Shown here piece by piece: positions 43,586 through 52,930 of a stretch of DNA of 64,000 nt. The DNA comes from 66-474 sp040388785 (GTDB taxonomy: Bacteria > Pseudomonadota > Gammaproteobacteria > Xanthomonadales > Rhodanobacteraceae): positions 1-64,000 of the forward strand of contig JAZKBD010000023.1 in the NCBI GenBank assembly GCA_040388785.1. Direction: 5' to 3'. Under the pieces are notes generated by a model that did no database searches, was not told the DNA's origin, and saw nothing but the letters and a program-made list of their open reading frames with translations. Position 1 is the first letter of the stretch; each line of letters opens with the position of its first letter. The position numbers and the translations under genes are program-made.

Positions 43586-44251
43586 ATGAGCATCCGCGAC
43601 TGGCCCGAGGATGAACGTCCGCGCGAAAAATTGCTGACGCGGGGCGCTGCCGCATTGACGCCGGCCGAATTGCTGGCGGTGCTTTTGGGCAGCGGCATGC
43701 GCGGCAGCAGCGCGCTTGACATGGGCCGCAACCTGCTCGCGCACGCCGGCAGCTTGAACGCGTTGCTCGCGCGTGATCTCGCCGGCGCGCCGGGCCTGGG
43801 GCCGGCGAAGCGTGCACGCCTGGCCGCCGCGCTGGAACTGGCGCGCCGATGCCTCGGCGAAGAGCTGACCGGACGCACTGCGTTGGCGAGTCCGCGCGAC
43901 AGCGCCGCGTTCCTGAAGGCGCAGCTCGCGCACAAACCTTACGAAGTGTTCGCCTGCCTGTTCCTCGACAACCGCCATCGCGTGCTGGCGTTCGAGGAAT
44001 TGTTCCGCGGCACGCTCGACGGCGCGTCGGTGCATCCGCGCGAAGTGGTACGCGCATCCCTGAAGCACAACGCGGCAGCGGTGATCCTCGCGCACAACCA
44101 TCCGTCCGGCGTCGCGGAACCCTCGGCGGCCGATCGGAGCATCACCCGCCAGTTGCGCGACGCGCTGCAACTGGTCGGCGTGCGGGTGCTGGATCATCTG
44201 GTGGTCGGCGCGGGCGAGCCGACGTCGATGGCTGCGCGCGGGTTGATCTGA
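43586..44251 (+). CDS. radC: RadC-family JAB1/MPN-domain protein
   Basis: A 221-residue protein with the RadC layout: an N-terminal helix-hairpin-helix part (GAPGLGPAKRARLAAALELARR) and a C-terminal JAMM metallo-domain with the conserved H-x-H-P-S-G...S-x-x-D motif (ILAHNHPSGVAEPSAADRS). Despite its old name, a DNA repair role is doubtful; the molecular activity is unsettled. The ATG at 43586 has AAGGA 7 nt upstream and starts MSIRDWPEDERPREKLL, the family N-terminus. It diverges from coaBC. Confidence 0.94.
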   Translation: MSIRDWPEDERPREKLLTRGAAALTPAELLAVLLGSGMRGSSALDMGRNLLAHAGSLNALLARDLAGAPGLGPAKRARLAAALELARRCLGEELTGRTALASPRDSAAFLKAQLAHKPYEVFACLFLDNRHRVLAFEELFRGTLDGASVHPREVVRASLKHNAAAVILAHNHPSGVAEPSAADRSITRQLRDALQLVGVRVLDHLVVGAGEPTSMAARGLI

Positions 44252-44283
44252 TCCGCGGCCAAGCCCGCGCTTCCTGCAATCAG

Positions 44284-44292
44284 TTATGCACA
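44284..44292 (+). promoter_or_regulatory. DnaA-box-like 9-mer
   Basis: TTATGCACA, a perfect match to TTATNCACA, at the start of the 272 bp radC-argS gap. The gap is locally AT-richer than its surroundings and has no gene I can support. Confidence 0.4.
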
Positions 44293-44447
44293 AAGCCGGA
44301 TCACAAGCGTTTGCCGACCTCTTTTCGCGTGTTTTCATCAAAGCGAATTCAACTGCAGGAATGCAAAGGTTATTTCTGCCTGACTCAAGGCAAAACGTTG
44401 GCGGGGCGGCCGTTCCGCATCGATTTCGTCCACCACTGTCCACCAAG

Positions 44448-44456
44448 TTATCCACA
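44448..44456 (+). promoter_or_regulatory. DnaA-box 9-mer
   Basis: TTATCCACA, the canonical high-affinity DnaA box, 164 bp after the TTATGCACA box in the same orientation and 68 bp before the argS start. Confidence 0.5.
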
Positions 44457-44523
44457 GCGCCCGGTTTCGTCCGCAGGCGGCGCTGCGCTACGATGTCAGG
44501 CCGCCAACCCATGTTGCTCGTCC

Positions 44524-46287
44524 GTGAAAGACGCCCTCCACGATTTGCTGGAACAGGCCTTGCAGCGCCTGCATCAAGACGGCGTGCTGGAAGTGCCGAC
44601 GCCCGATTTCGTGGTGGAGCGCACGCGCAACCGCGGGCATGGCGACTTCGCCTGCAACCTGGCCATGCTGCTCGCGAAGAAGGCCGGCAAACCCCCGCGT
44701 GATCTCGCCACCGCGATCATCGCCGCGCTGCCTGCGAACGCCTTGGTCGCGAAAGTCGAGATTGCCGGGCCAGGGTTCATCAACTTTTTCCTCACCGATG
44801 CCGCCTGGCACGAAGAAGTCCGACGCGCGCTTCGCGAAGGGCTGCAGTACGGCCACGGCAAGTCCGGCGCGGGCCGCGCAGTGGGCGTGGAATTCGTTTC
44901 GGCCAATCCCACCGGCCCGTTGCACGTCGGTCACGCGCGCAACGCGGCAATCGGCGACACGCTGGCGCGGCTGTTCTCGGCCACGGGCTGGAAGGTTTAT
45001 CGCGAGTATTACTACAACGATGCAGGCGCGCAGATCCAGAATCTCGCGCTGTCGGTGCAGGCGCGCATCAAGGGCATCGAACCGGGAGATCCGCGCTGGC
45101 CGGCGGATGGCTACCGTGGCGACTACATCCGCGACATCGCCCGCGATTACATCGGCGGCGCGACCGTGGAAGCGGGTCACTCGACAGGCGATTACAACCG
45201 CGAATACACCCGCGAATTCGCCAAGATGGACGTTGCCGAAGCCGCCCGCGATGCCATCGGCTACAAGGTGACCGCCGCCAAGGATCCGGACGACCTCGAC
45301 GCGATCCGCGAGTTCGCCGTCGCATGGCTGCGCCGCGAGCAGGACGCCGACCTGCGCGCGTTCGGCGTCGAGTTCGACGTCTACTTCCTGGAATCGTCGT
45401 TGTACACGGAGGGCCAGGTGCTGCGCGTGGTCGATCGCATCGCCGCCGAAGGCCATTCCTATGAAGCGGACGACGCGCTGTGGTTGCGCGCGATCGACTT
45501 CGGCGACGACAAGGACCGCGTGATGCGGAAATCCGACGGCACGTTCACGTATTTCGTGCCGGACGTCGCCTACCACCTGTCCAAGTGGGAGCGCGGTTAC
45601 AAGCGCGCAGTCACCGTGCTCGGCGCCGATCATCACGGCTCGCTGGCACGCGTGCGCGCGGGCCTGCAGGCGCTCGACATCGGCATTCCGAAGGACTGGC
45701 CGGAATACGCGCTGTACCAGATGGTGACGGTGATGAAGGGCGGCGAGGAAGTGAAAATTTCCAAGCGCGCCGGTTCCTACGTCACGTTGCGCGACCTGAT
45801 CGACATGGCGGGCCTCGATGCCACGCGCTATTTCCTGATCGCGCGCAAGAGTGATTCGCAACTGGTGTTCGACATCGACCTCGCGCGTGCGCAGACCAAC
45901 GACAACCCGGTCTACTACATCCAGTACGCGCATGCGCGGGTGTGTTCGGTGCAACGGCAGATGCACGAACGCTCGATCGTGTTCGAACAGCACGATGCGC
46001 TGAAGCACCTCGATCGGCTGCAGGGCGAGCATGCGCGCGATGTGATGGTGGAAATCTCGCGGTTTCCGGAAATCATCGAGGCCGCGGCCGACAACCGCGA
46101 GCCGCACCTGCTGGCGCAATACCTCCGCGACCTCGCGGGCGCCTTCCACGTCTGGTACAACGCCGAGCAATTCCTGGTGGACGATGAAGGCGTGCGCAAT
46201 GCGCGCGTGGCGCTGGCGTATGCGACGCGTCAGGTACTCGCCAACGGACTCGCTATGCTGGGCGTGTCGGCACCGCAAACGATGTGA
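44524..46287 (+). CDS. argS: Arginyl-tRNA synthetase
   Basis: Class I aminoacyl-tRNA synthetase of 587 residues, near the usual 577. The HIGH-type signature is SANPTGPLHVGHARN near residues 130-140; the N-terminal Arg-tRNA-specific domain and the DALR anticodon-binding domain (YYIQYAHARVCSV onwards) are clear. The KMSKS loop is degenerate (VKISKRAGSYVT), as in many ArgRS. I chose the GTG at 44524 (MKDALHDLLEQAL) because it starts the conserved domain; no Shine-Dalgarno is visible. The gene starts the argS, SPOR-protein, SDR transcript. Confidence 0.95.
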   Translation: MKDALHDLLEQALQRLHQDGVLEVPTPDFVVERTRNRGHGDFACNLAMLLAKKAGKPPRDLATAIIAALPANALVAKVEIAGPGFINFFLTDAAWHEEVRRALREGLQYGHGKSGAGRAVGVEFVSANPTGPLHVGHARNAAIGDTLARLFSATGWKVYREYYYNDAGAQIQNLALSVQARIKGIEPGDPRWPADGYRGDYIRDIARDYIGGATVEAGHSTGDYNREYTREFAKMDVAEAARDAIGYKVTAAKDPDDLDAIREFAVAWLRREQDADLRAFGVEFDVYFLESSLYTEGQVLRVVDRIAAEGHSYEADDALWLRAIDFGDDKDRVMRKSDGTFTYFVPDVAYHLSKWERGYKRAVTVLGADHHGSLARVRAGLQALDIGIPKDWPEYALYQMVTVMKGGEEVKISKRAGSYVTLRDLIDMAGLDATRYFLIARKSDSQLVFDIDLARAQTNDNPVYYIQYAHARVCSVQRQMHERSIVFEQHDALKHLDRLQGEHARDVMVEISRFPEIIEAAADNREPHLLAQYLRDLAGAFHVWYNAEQFLVDDEGVRNARVALAYATRQVLANGLAMLGVSAPQTM

Positions 46288-46361
46288 CGATTCGCGGATA
46301 CAGATGAAACGACGATGCGATCCGTTCCCGGATCGCACGGGCACATGCACGAGGAACGGCA

Positions 46362-46988
46362 GTGGCAACTCGCAACAATCGACAAGCAGTACGCAACGGC
46401 GGCACGGCCTTTCCGGGCTGGGCCTTGTTCCTGGCAGGCGTGGTGGTCGGTCTCATCGTGATGGCACTTGCCTATCGCGGCATGCCCAGCCTGCGCCGCA
46501 ACGACCAGCCGCAGGCCAATCCCGACGCGGTCGCGCAGCAGGGCAGTTCGCCCGGCATCGCCGCCAGCAGCAGCGCGGCTTCCAGCGGGTCGCAATTCGA
46601 TTTCTACAAGGTGCTGCCCGAAAAGGAAGTCGTGATTCCGAACGCGGAACTGTCGGCGATGGCCAAGGCCGAGCAGCAGAAAACTGCGGCGGCGAACAAC
46701 GCCAGCACCTCCACGCCGGCCGCGACCAGCGCGAATGGAACGTCCTCCTCGTCCCGAGGCACTTACGTGCTGCAGGTCGGCGCGTACCCGGATTCCGGCG
46801 CCGCCGATGCGAAGAAGGCTGAACTTGCGTTGCAGGGCTTCACTGCCCACGTCCAGAGCATCACGCTAGACGGCAAGACCTGGAACCGCGTGCGGCTGGG
46901 GCCGTTCGCCACCGCAACCGAACTGCAGGACATGCAGAAGAAGTTGCAGGCAGCCGGTTTCCACGCGATGCCGATGAAGGAGAAGTAA
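46362..46988 (+). CDS. SPOR-domain inner-membrane protein (FtsN-like)
   Basis: A 208-residue protein: a short basic cytoplasmic N-terminus, one transmembrane segment (ALFLAGVVVGLIVMALAY, about 20-40), a Ser/Ala/Thr-rich periplasmic linker, and a C-terminal SPOR domain (about 130-205; YVLQVGAYPDSGAADAKKAEL ... RVRLGPFATATELQ). SPOR domains bind denuded glycan strands at the septum. This is the size and place (after argS) of FtsN-like proteins in gammaproteobacteria. The start is a GTG at 46362 with GAGGAA about 6 nt upstream. Confidence 0.9.
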   Translation: MATRNNRQAVRNGGTAFPGWALFLAGVVVGLIVMALAYRGMPSLRRNDQPQANPDAVAQQGSSPGIAASSSAASSGSQFDFYKVLPEKEVVIPNAELSAMAKAEQQKTAAANNASTSTPAATSANGTSSSSRGTYVLQVGAYPDSGAADAKKAELALQGFTAHVQSITLDGKTWNRVRLGPFATATELQDMQKKLQAAGFHAMPMKEK

Positions 46989-47737
46989 TGGGCACGGTGC
47001 TGGTCACCGGCGCCTCGGCAGGATTCGGTGCCGCGATTGCGACGAAGTTTGCCGAGAACGGCTGGCGCGTGATTGCGTTCGCGCGTCGCGCCGAACGCCT
47101 CGCGCATTTGGTCGAGCGTTTCGGCGCCGAGCACGTGCATACCGCCGCGTTCGACATCCGTGAGGAGGCGGCGCTGCGCGCCGCGCTGAATGCGCTGCCG
47201 GAACACTTTCGCGATATCGATCTGCTCGTCAACAACGCCGGCCTTGCGCTGGGCACCGCCAAGGCGCAGGATTGCGATCTCGCGCAATGGCGGCAGATGA
47301 TCGACACCAACATCACCGCGCTGATGACCTTGACGCACCTGCTGTTGCCGCAGCTGATCGAACGCCGCGGTGCGGTCGTCAACATCAGTTCGATTTCCGG
47401 CACGTACCCGTACACCGGCGGCAACGTGTACGGCGGCACCAAGGCCTTCGTGACCCAATTTTCGCTGGGCTTGCGCTGCGATCTCTTCGGCACCGGCGTG
47501 CGCGTGACCAGCATCGAACCCGGCATGGCGGAAACCGAATTCACGCTGGTGCGCACCGGCGGTGACCAGGCCGCGTCGGACAAGCTCTACGCGGGCGCGC
47601 ATCCGATCACTGCGCGCGACATCGCCGACACCGTGTGGTGGATCGCCAACCTGCCGCCACACCTCAACGTCAACCGCCTCGAAGTGATGCCGGTCAGCCA
47701 GACGCCGGCCGGCTTGCAGGTAGCGCGCGACGTCTGA
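46988..47737 (+). CDS. Short-chain dehydrogenase, YdfG-like
   Basis: A 249-residue Rossmann-fold oxidoreductase. The cofactor motif is TGASAGFG (residues 7-14), with Arg34/Arg35 (FARRAERL) suggesting NADP(H). The structural NNAG and the catalytic Ser...Tyr-x-x-x-Lys (NISSISGTYPYTGGNVYGGTK) are intact. It resembles E. coli YdfG, which oxidises 3-hydroxy acids such as L-allo-threonine and serine. The ATG overlaps the SPOR gene's stop by one base (TAATG), so they are translationally coupled. It converges on speA with a 3 bp gap. Confidence 0.92.
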   Translation: MGTVLVTGASAGFGAAIATKFAENGWRVIAFARRAERLAHLVERFGAEHVHTAAFDIREEAALRAALNALPEHFRDIDLLVNNAGLALGTAKAQDCDLAQWRQMIDTNITALMTLTHLLLPQLIERRGAVVNISSISGTYPYTGGNVYGGTKAFVTQFSLGLRCDLFGTGVRVTSIEPGMAETEFTLVRTGGDQAASDKLYAGAHPITARDIADTVWWIANLPPHLNVNRLEVMPVSQTPAGLQVARDV

Positions 47738-47740
47738 GGT

Positions 47741-49642
47741 TCAGGTTTCCTGCAGGTAGGTATAGCCGGTCAGCCCTGCTTCCAGCGCAGCTTCGAGATG
47801 GCGCATCACGTCGACTTCGATGCCGGCCTTTGCGAGCTTTGCGCGATACGCCGTGCGCAGATCGTCCGGCTGGTAGCCAACATAGTCGAGCAGCATGTCG
47901 GCGGAATCGCCGCGACGCGCGCCGTCCAGCGCGAAGCCGTCGCCGTCGATGCGCACGTTCACCGCGTCGGTGTCGCCAAAAAGATTATGGATGTCACCCA
48001 GGGTTTCCTGGTACGCGCCGACCAGGAAAATGCCCAAGCGGTACGGTTCGCCCGGTCGCAGTTCGTGCAGCGGCAGGCTGACGTCGAGGTCGCCCGACTC
48101 CACGTACACGTCCACGCGGCCGTCGGAATCGCAAGTGAGGTCGGCCAGCGTGCCGCGCCGCGTCGGTTCCTCGTCCAGGCGCGTCAGCGGCATGATCGGG
48201 AAGATCTGGTCGATCGCCCACACGTCCGGAATCGATTCGAACACCGAGAAGTTGCAGAAATACTTGTCGACCAGCTTCACGTCGAGCGCGTCGATGATCT
48301 CGCGATGCGAACGTTCGTCGGGCTTCAGGTGCTTGCGCACGCCCAGTGCGATCGCGTGGAACAGCGCGTCGAGTTTCGCGCGCTCCGCAAGGTCGAGCGC
48401 GCCTTGCGCGTACAGCAATTGTCCTTCGTTCAAATACTGCTGCGCGTCCTGCCAGACTTCGCGCACCGGACGTTTGCCCAATACCGCCAGCGTGTCGCGC
48501 AGTGAACGCAGCACCGGCGACTCATCTGTCGTTGCGGGCGGCACGGCGCCATCCGGCGCGGCCTCCACTTCGCTGACGTTGACCACCAGCACGGCGTGGT
48601 GCGCGGTCATCGCGCGCCCCGATTCGGTCAGCACGCGCGGCGGATCAAGTTTCCATTCGGCGCACGCGGCCGCCAGCGGCGCGATCACCGCATTCGCATA
48701 TTGATCGAGGTCGTAATTGATCGAACACTCGCCACGCGAACGCGTGCCTTCGTAATCGATGCCGAGTCCGCCGCCGACATCGACGTGGTCGAGAGGCAAA
48801 CCCGCGGCGCGCAGTTCGGCGAAGTGGCGCACTGCTTCGCGCATGCCGGCCGCGATGTCACGCAGATTGGAAATCTGCGAACCCATGTGGAAATGCAGCA
48901 GGCGCATCGTGTGCGTCAGGTTCGTCTCGCGCAGGCGCTCCACCAGCGCCAGGAGTTGCGTCGGCGTCAGCCCGAACTTGCTCTTGTCGCCGCCGGTGTT
49001 CTGCCATTTGCCGGCGCCGATCGACGCCAGCCGCACGCGCACGCCGAGTTTCGGTTCGATGCCGAGCGCCTTCGATTCCTCGATCACGTGCTCGAGTTCA
49101 GAGGGTTTCTCGATCACGATCACCACGTCGATGCCGAGCTTGCGGCCGATCAGCGCGATGCGGATGTATTCGGCGTCTTTGTAGCCGTTGCAAACGACCA
49201 GCGAACCCGGCTCGGCAAGGCCGAGCACGGCCAGCAGCTCCGGCTTGGAACCGGCCTCGAGCCCGAAGCCCGTCTCCGCTGCGCGCGGCGATTGCGGGCC
49301 TTGCGCCAGCGTGCCCGCGACCGCGCGCTGCTGGTTGACCTTGATCGGATACAGCGCCGTATAGCCGCCGGCGTAGGCGTGCGCCTGCATAGCGTTGGCA
49401 AACGCCGCGCGCAGCTTTTCGCGCCGGTCCAGCAGGATGTCGGGGAAGCGCAGCAACAACGGCAGGCGCAGGCCGAGTTCGCGCGTGCGCGCGATCGCAT
49501 CGTCCAGCGCGATCGCCGGCCCTTCTGCACCGCGCGGACGCATCACGGCGCGGCCTTGCGCGTCGATGTCGACGTAGTCGTCGCTCCAGTGCGCGACCGA
49601 ATAGGTGTTGCGGGCAGCCTCGACGTTCCAGGCGTTCGTCAT
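47741..49642 (-). CDS. speA: Biosynthetic arginine decarboxylase
   Basis: A 633-residue PLP enzyme that decarboxylates arginine to agmatine, the start of one putrescine route. The PLP lysine is Lys101 in ALYPIKVNQQ. HFHMGSQISN, GGGLGIDYEGT and the C-terminal SLPDVWAIDQ-like motif (SIPDVWAIDQIFPIMPL) are conserved. The length matches SpeA (about 630-660). The ATG at 49642 has GGAGA about 8 nt upstream; a 35-residue N-terminal extension in the same frame is not conserved. It diverges from speE with 164 bp between, so polyamine synthesis genes share a control region. Confidence 0.95.
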   Translation of the reverse strand: MTNAWNVEAARNTYSVAHWSDDYVDIDAQGRAVMRPRGAEGPAIALDDAIARTRELGLRLPLLLRFPDILLDRREKLRAAFANAMQAHAYAGGYTALYPIKVNQQRAVAGTLAQGPQSPRAAETGFGLEAGSKPELLAVLGLAEPGSLVVCNGYKDAEYIRIALIGRKLGIDVVIVIEKPSELEHVIEESKALGIEPKLGVRVRLASIGAGKWQNTGGDKSKFGLTPTQLLALVERLRETNLTHTMRLLHFHMGSQISNLRDIAAGMREAVRHFAELRAAGLPLDHVDVGGGLGIDYEGTRSRGECSINYDLDQYANAVIAPLAAACAEWKLDPPRVLTESGRAMTAHHAVLVVNVSEVEAAPDGAVPPATTDESPVLRSLRDTLAVLGKRPVREVWQDAQQYLNEGQLLYAQGALDLAERAKLDALFHAIALGVRKHLKPDERSHREIIDALDVKLVDKYFCNFSVFESIPDVWAIDQIFPIMPLTRLDEEPTRRGTLADLTCDSDGRVDVYVESGDLDVSLPLHELRPGEPYRLGIFLVGAYQETLGDIHNLFGDTDAVNVRIDGDGFALDGARRGDSADMLLDYVGYQPDDLRTAYRAKLAKAGIEVDVMRHLEAALEAGLTGYTYLQET

Positions 49643-49806
49643 CGTGGGTCTCCGGATAACGAGGGGGTCAGAACGTCGCAGCGGCGGGCCTTGACGCGAA
49701 GGAAGGTCGATCGGAAGCCAGCATCGCCGCGGGATCGACCGCGCCATTGTAACGCGTGGGCGTGCACGGGCCGTTACAATCGGCGTTCTCCAACGGGATT
49801 TCCGGC

Positions 49807-50652
49807 ATGTCCAACTGGTTCACCGAAAAGCACGAAGCGTCCGGCTCGTCCATCGGCTATCGCGTGGACGACAAGCTCGCCGAGGCTTCCACGCCGTTCC
49901 AGCATATCGAGATCTATCGCACCACCGATTGGGGCAACCTGATGGTGATCGACGGCTGCGTGATGCTGACCTCGCGCGACAACTTCCTCTACCACGAGAT
50001 GATGACGCACCCGGCGCTGTTCACGCACGCGGCACCGCGCAACGTGGTGATCATCGGCGGCGGCGACTGCGGCACCTTGCGCGAGGTGCTGCGCCACCCC
50101 GACGTCGAATCGGCGGTGCAGATCGAAATCGACGAGCAGGTGACGCGGCTCGCCGAAGAGCATTTTCCGGAACTGTGCGAGTCGAACAACGATCCGCGCG
50201 CGAAACTGCTGTTCGACGACGGCATCAAATACATGGCCGAGGCCGCGCCCGATTCGCTGGACGTGGTGATCGTCGATTCCACCGATCCGGTCGGCCCGGC
50301 CGAAGGCCTGTTCAACGCGAAGTTCTACGCGAGCTGCTTCCGTGCGCTGCGCGAGGGCGGCATCCTGGTGCAGCAATCGGAATCGCCGCTGGTGCTGCTG
50401 GATCTGATCCAGTCGATGCAAGCGGCGATGCGCGAAGTCGGCTTCTCGTGCACCCGTACGCTGCCGTTCCCGCAGCCGTGCTATCCGACCGGCTGGTGGA
50501 GCTGTACGCTCGCTCGCAAGGATGGCGGCCTCGATGCCTTCCGCGAACATGACGCTGCCGCGAAGCCGTTCGCCACGCGCTATTACAACGCGGAGGTGCA
50601 CCGCGCGGCGCTGGCGCAGCCGGAATTCATGCGCGAAGCCTTGCGCGTCTGA
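49807..50652 (+). CDS. speE: Spermidine synthase
   Basis: A 281-residue aminopropyltransferase that makes spermidine from putrescine and decarboxylated S-adenosylmethionine. The conserved YHEMMTH segment, the nucleotide loop IIGGGDCGTLREVLRH, and the substrate-binding IVDSTDPVGPAEGLF with the catalytic Asp are present. The ATG at 49807 starts MSNWFTEKHEASG; a 17-residue upstream extension was rejected since it lies in the promoter gap. GGGDCGT replaces the E. coli GGGDGAM, a common variant. Confidence 0.95.
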   Translation: MSNWFTEKHEASGSSIGYRVDDKLAEASTPFQHIEIYRTTDWGNLMVIDGCVMLTSRDNFLYHEMMTHPALFTHAAPRNVVIIGGGDCGTLREVLRHPDVESAVQIEIDEQVTRLAEEHFPELCESNNDPRAKLLFDDGIKYMAEAAPDSLDVVIVDSTDPVGPAEGLFNAKFYASCFRALREGGILVQQSESPLVLLDLIQSMQAAMREVGFSCTRTLPFPQPCYPTGWWSCTLARKDGGLDAFREHDAAAKPFATRYYNAEVHRAALAQPEFMREALRV

Positions 50653-50743
50653 GCGCGGGTGCTCGCCGATGCAGGCGCCGCCGGCCAGTAAGCATTCATC
50701 CATTCGTCATTAGCTTCACCCAACTTCACCCCCGGTGCCCATC

Positions 50744-51835
50744 ATGCGCAACGTCGTGACCCTTGCCGTTCTCGCAGCACTGTTCGCCGCCGGCAGCACG
50801 CCTGCCGCCGCGCAACTTGTCGCGCCGGCCTCCGCGGCAAGCAGCCCCGCGATTGCCAGCACGGCGGGTCCGGCCCCGGCCCCGCAGTTGTCGGCCGCGG
50901 ACCAGAAGCGCGTCGAAGCGATCCAGCAATACCAGCACGATCTGGTCAACGTGGTCGCGCTGCGTGCGGATCCGGATTACCTGCTGGGCGCGGCGATCCT
51001 TGCGCGCCCGTTCAAGAACCAGACGCCGGGCCTGGACTTCGATGCCCTGAGCCAACGCGCCGCCACCGCGCCGAACGCCGGCGGTCCCGCGCAATGGGTG
51101 CGCCTGGATCTGTGCACCACCAAGAATGATTGTCCCAACGCGAAAGCCTTCGATTACCTCAAGAAGAATGCCACCGACAACGCCGCCGTATGGATCGTGG
51201 CGCTGGATGTCGCCGCCGAAAACAAGGATGCCAAGGCCGAGCGTGCCGCGCTGGACAAGGCCGCCGCGGCGCAGACCTACGATGACTATTACGGCAAGGC
51301 GCTGGCCGGCGTTGCCAAGGCCGTCGAAGTGCTGCCGCCGCTGGCCGACACCGTGCAGGGTGCGCACGGCGGTCAGCCGGACAACGGCGATGGCGTGCGC
51401 GTGCTGGTCGCCGCCAACGCCACCCAGAACCATCTGCGCCCGAATCTCAAGCCGGTGGTGGATGCGTGCAGCATGGACGCCGCGGCAAAACATCACGAAA
51501 CGCGTCAAGCCTGCCTGAAGCTCGCGCACACGCTTGCATGGGGATCGAGCCCGATCGCGCGCGCGGTCGGCCTGCACATCGAGGGTGAACTCGAACCCGC
51601 GAAGGCAGCGGAAAACGACCAGGCGGCCCGGAATGTCGCTTGGCAGGTGCAGGCGTATTCCGGGCTGTTGCAGCGTGCGCTCACCGATCAAACGCTCGCC
51701 AGGCAATGGCTCGCGGCGGCAAGCAACGGCGGCACCGAACTCAGCCTGATGCTCGCGACGCTGCGGGCCAACAATGTTTCGACCGATGCGCCCGCCGATG
51801 CCGCGCCCGTATCCACCGGTTCCAGCGGGCAATGA
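50744..51835 (+). CDS. Secreted protein of unknown function
   Basis: A 363-residue exported protein. The signal peptide MRNVVTLAVLAALFAAGSTPAAAQ is clear. The mature part is Ala-rich and helical, with two Cys-containing spots (LDLCTTKNDCPN and VVDACSMD ... QACLKLAH) that could form disulfides. Repeated patterns of about 35 residues suggest a helical-repeat (SEL1/TPR-like) structure, but no family is recognised. The ATG at 50744 begins the signal peptide; an in-frame GTG at 50735 would add three residues. It lies 13 bp upstream of sixA, so the two are likely cotranscribed. Confidence 0.75.
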   Translation: MRNVVTLAVLAALFAAGSTPAAAQLVAPASAASSPAIASTAGPAPAPQLSAADQKRVEAIQQYQHDLVNVVALRADPDYLLGAAILARPFKNQTPGLDFDALSQRAATAPNAGGPAQWVRLDLCTTKNDCPNAKAFDYLKKNATDNAAVWIVALDVAAENKDAKAERAALDKAAAAQTYDDYYGKALAGVAKAVEVLPPLADTVQGAHGGQPDNGDGVRVLVAANATQNHLRPNLKPVVDACSMDAAAKHHETRQACLKLAHTLAWGSSPIARAVGLHIEGELEPAKAAENDQAARNVAWQVQAYSGLLQRALTDQTLARQWLAAASNGGTELSLMLATLRANNVSTDAPADAAPVSTGSSGQ

Positions 51836-51848
51836 GCGGGACCTGACG

Positions 51849-52325
51849 ATGCGCGAACTGTTGCTGCTGCGGCACGCCGAAGCCATGAATGCCGGCCCGG
51901 ACGGGCGTGACGCGGAGCGTCCGCTCAGCGTGCACGGCCAGGCACAGGCGCGCGCGGTCGGGACCTGGCTGGCCGAGCAGGGCGCGCGACCGGACGCGGT
52001 GCTGTGTTCACCGGCGCGCCGCGCGCAAATGACGGCGGACGCCGCATGCGCGGCGCTGCGCATCCGCACGCCGCAATTCCTGCCGGGCATTTACCGGGCC
52101 ACGCCGGGCGAACTGTTGTCGCTGGTCGAAACCCACGCGCCGGACGCACACCAGATCCTGCTGGTCGGGCACAATCCCGGCATGGAACAGTTGCTGGCAT
52201 TGTTGACCGAAGGCCGCTCGGCGGGTGCGCGTGGCATGTCGCCGGCCGAGTTGGCCTGGATCGACATCGCCGACGATGCGCTGGAACCTGGACACGGGCG
52301 CCTGCGCGCGCTGTGGTCGCCTTGA
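51849..52325 (+). CDS. sixA: Phosphohistidine phosphatase SixA
   Basis: A 158-residue protein of the histidine phosphatase (RHG) superfamily. The catalytic RHG-type motif is LLLLRHAEA (His9), with the second Arg in CSPARRAQMTADA and the second His in VGHNPGMEQLLALL. The length matches E. coli SixA (161), which removes phosphate from histidine in phosphorelay proteins such as ArcB and the PTS protein NPr. The ATG at 51849 starts directly at the catalytic strand. The following YceI gene overlaps its end. Confidence 0.9.
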   Translation: MRELLLLRHAEAMNAGPDGRDAERPLSVHGQAQARAVGTWLAEQGARPDAVLCSPARRAQMTADAACAALRIRTPQFLPGIYRATPGELLSLVETHAPDAHQILLVGHNPGMEQLLALLTEGRSAGARGMSPAELAWIDIADDALEPGHGRLRALWSP

Positions 52326-52906
52326 AGGTTCGGCTGGCGCTGTGGCTGGTGCTGGCTGTATTCGGAAGCGCGCACGCCGCCGAAACCGCGCAGGCATGGT
52401 CCATCGACCCCGCGCAATCGCAGGTCCAGTTCGGCGTGCGCAAATTCTGGTTCGCCCACGTGCGCGGCACGTTTCCGGAGTTGTCGGGCACGCTGCATCG
52501 CATCGACACGCACATCGACGCCGACCTCGGCCGCGTCGACGCCGACCTCGCGGTCGCCGGCCTGCAGATGGACGATGCCGACGATCGCGTGCGTGCACTC
52601 GGCACGGACTTTTTCGACGCGGCGCGGTTTCCCTCCATCCATTTCGATTCCGACCCGTTCCCCATGAGCGAACTGGCGACGGGCGGCACGCTGCGCGGCA
52701 TGCTGAGCCTGCACGGCGAACGCCAGCCGGTGACGCTGGCCCTGCAGCCTTCGGACTGCCCGCGGCAAGCGCTGCAATGCGTGATCCGCGTGCACGGCTC
52801 GATTTCGCGCTCCGCGTTCGGCATGCGCGGCTGGCGCGGCGTGCTGTCGGACAAGGTGGAGCTGGATCTGAGGATCAGCCTCGGGAACGCCGATTCACCC
52901 CATTGA
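52322..52906 (+). CDS. YceI-family periplasmic protein
   Basis: A 194-residue exported lipocalin-like protein. The signal peptide MKVRLALWLVLAVFGSAHA precedes a YceI domain (WSIDPAQSQVQFGVRKFWFAHVRGTF ... DDRVRALGTDFFDAARFPSIHF ... GMLSLHGERQPVTLAL). YceI proteins bind isoprenoid lipids; the role in the cell is uncertain. The start is most likely TTG at 52322, overlapping the sixA stop by 4 bp; an in-frame GTG at 52313 is the alternative. The last strand carries two Cys (DCPRQALQC). Confidence 0.85.
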   Translation: MKVRLALWLVLAVFGSAHAAETAQAWSIDPAQSQVQFGVRKFWFAHVRGTFPELSGTLHRIDTHIDADLGRVDADLAVAGLQMDDADDRVRALGTDFFDAARFPSIHFDSDPFPMSELATGGTLRGMLSLHGERQPVTLALQPSDCPRQALQCVIRVHGSISRSAFGMRGWRGVLSDKVELDLRISLGNADSPH

Positions 52907-52930
52907 CGTGCCCCGTATGATGCGCGGGTG

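Noticed and set aside
44284..44456. Chromosomal origin at the DnaA boxes
   Set aside because: Only two boxes, no AT-rich unwinding element of useful size, and none of dnaA, dnaN or rpmH nearby.
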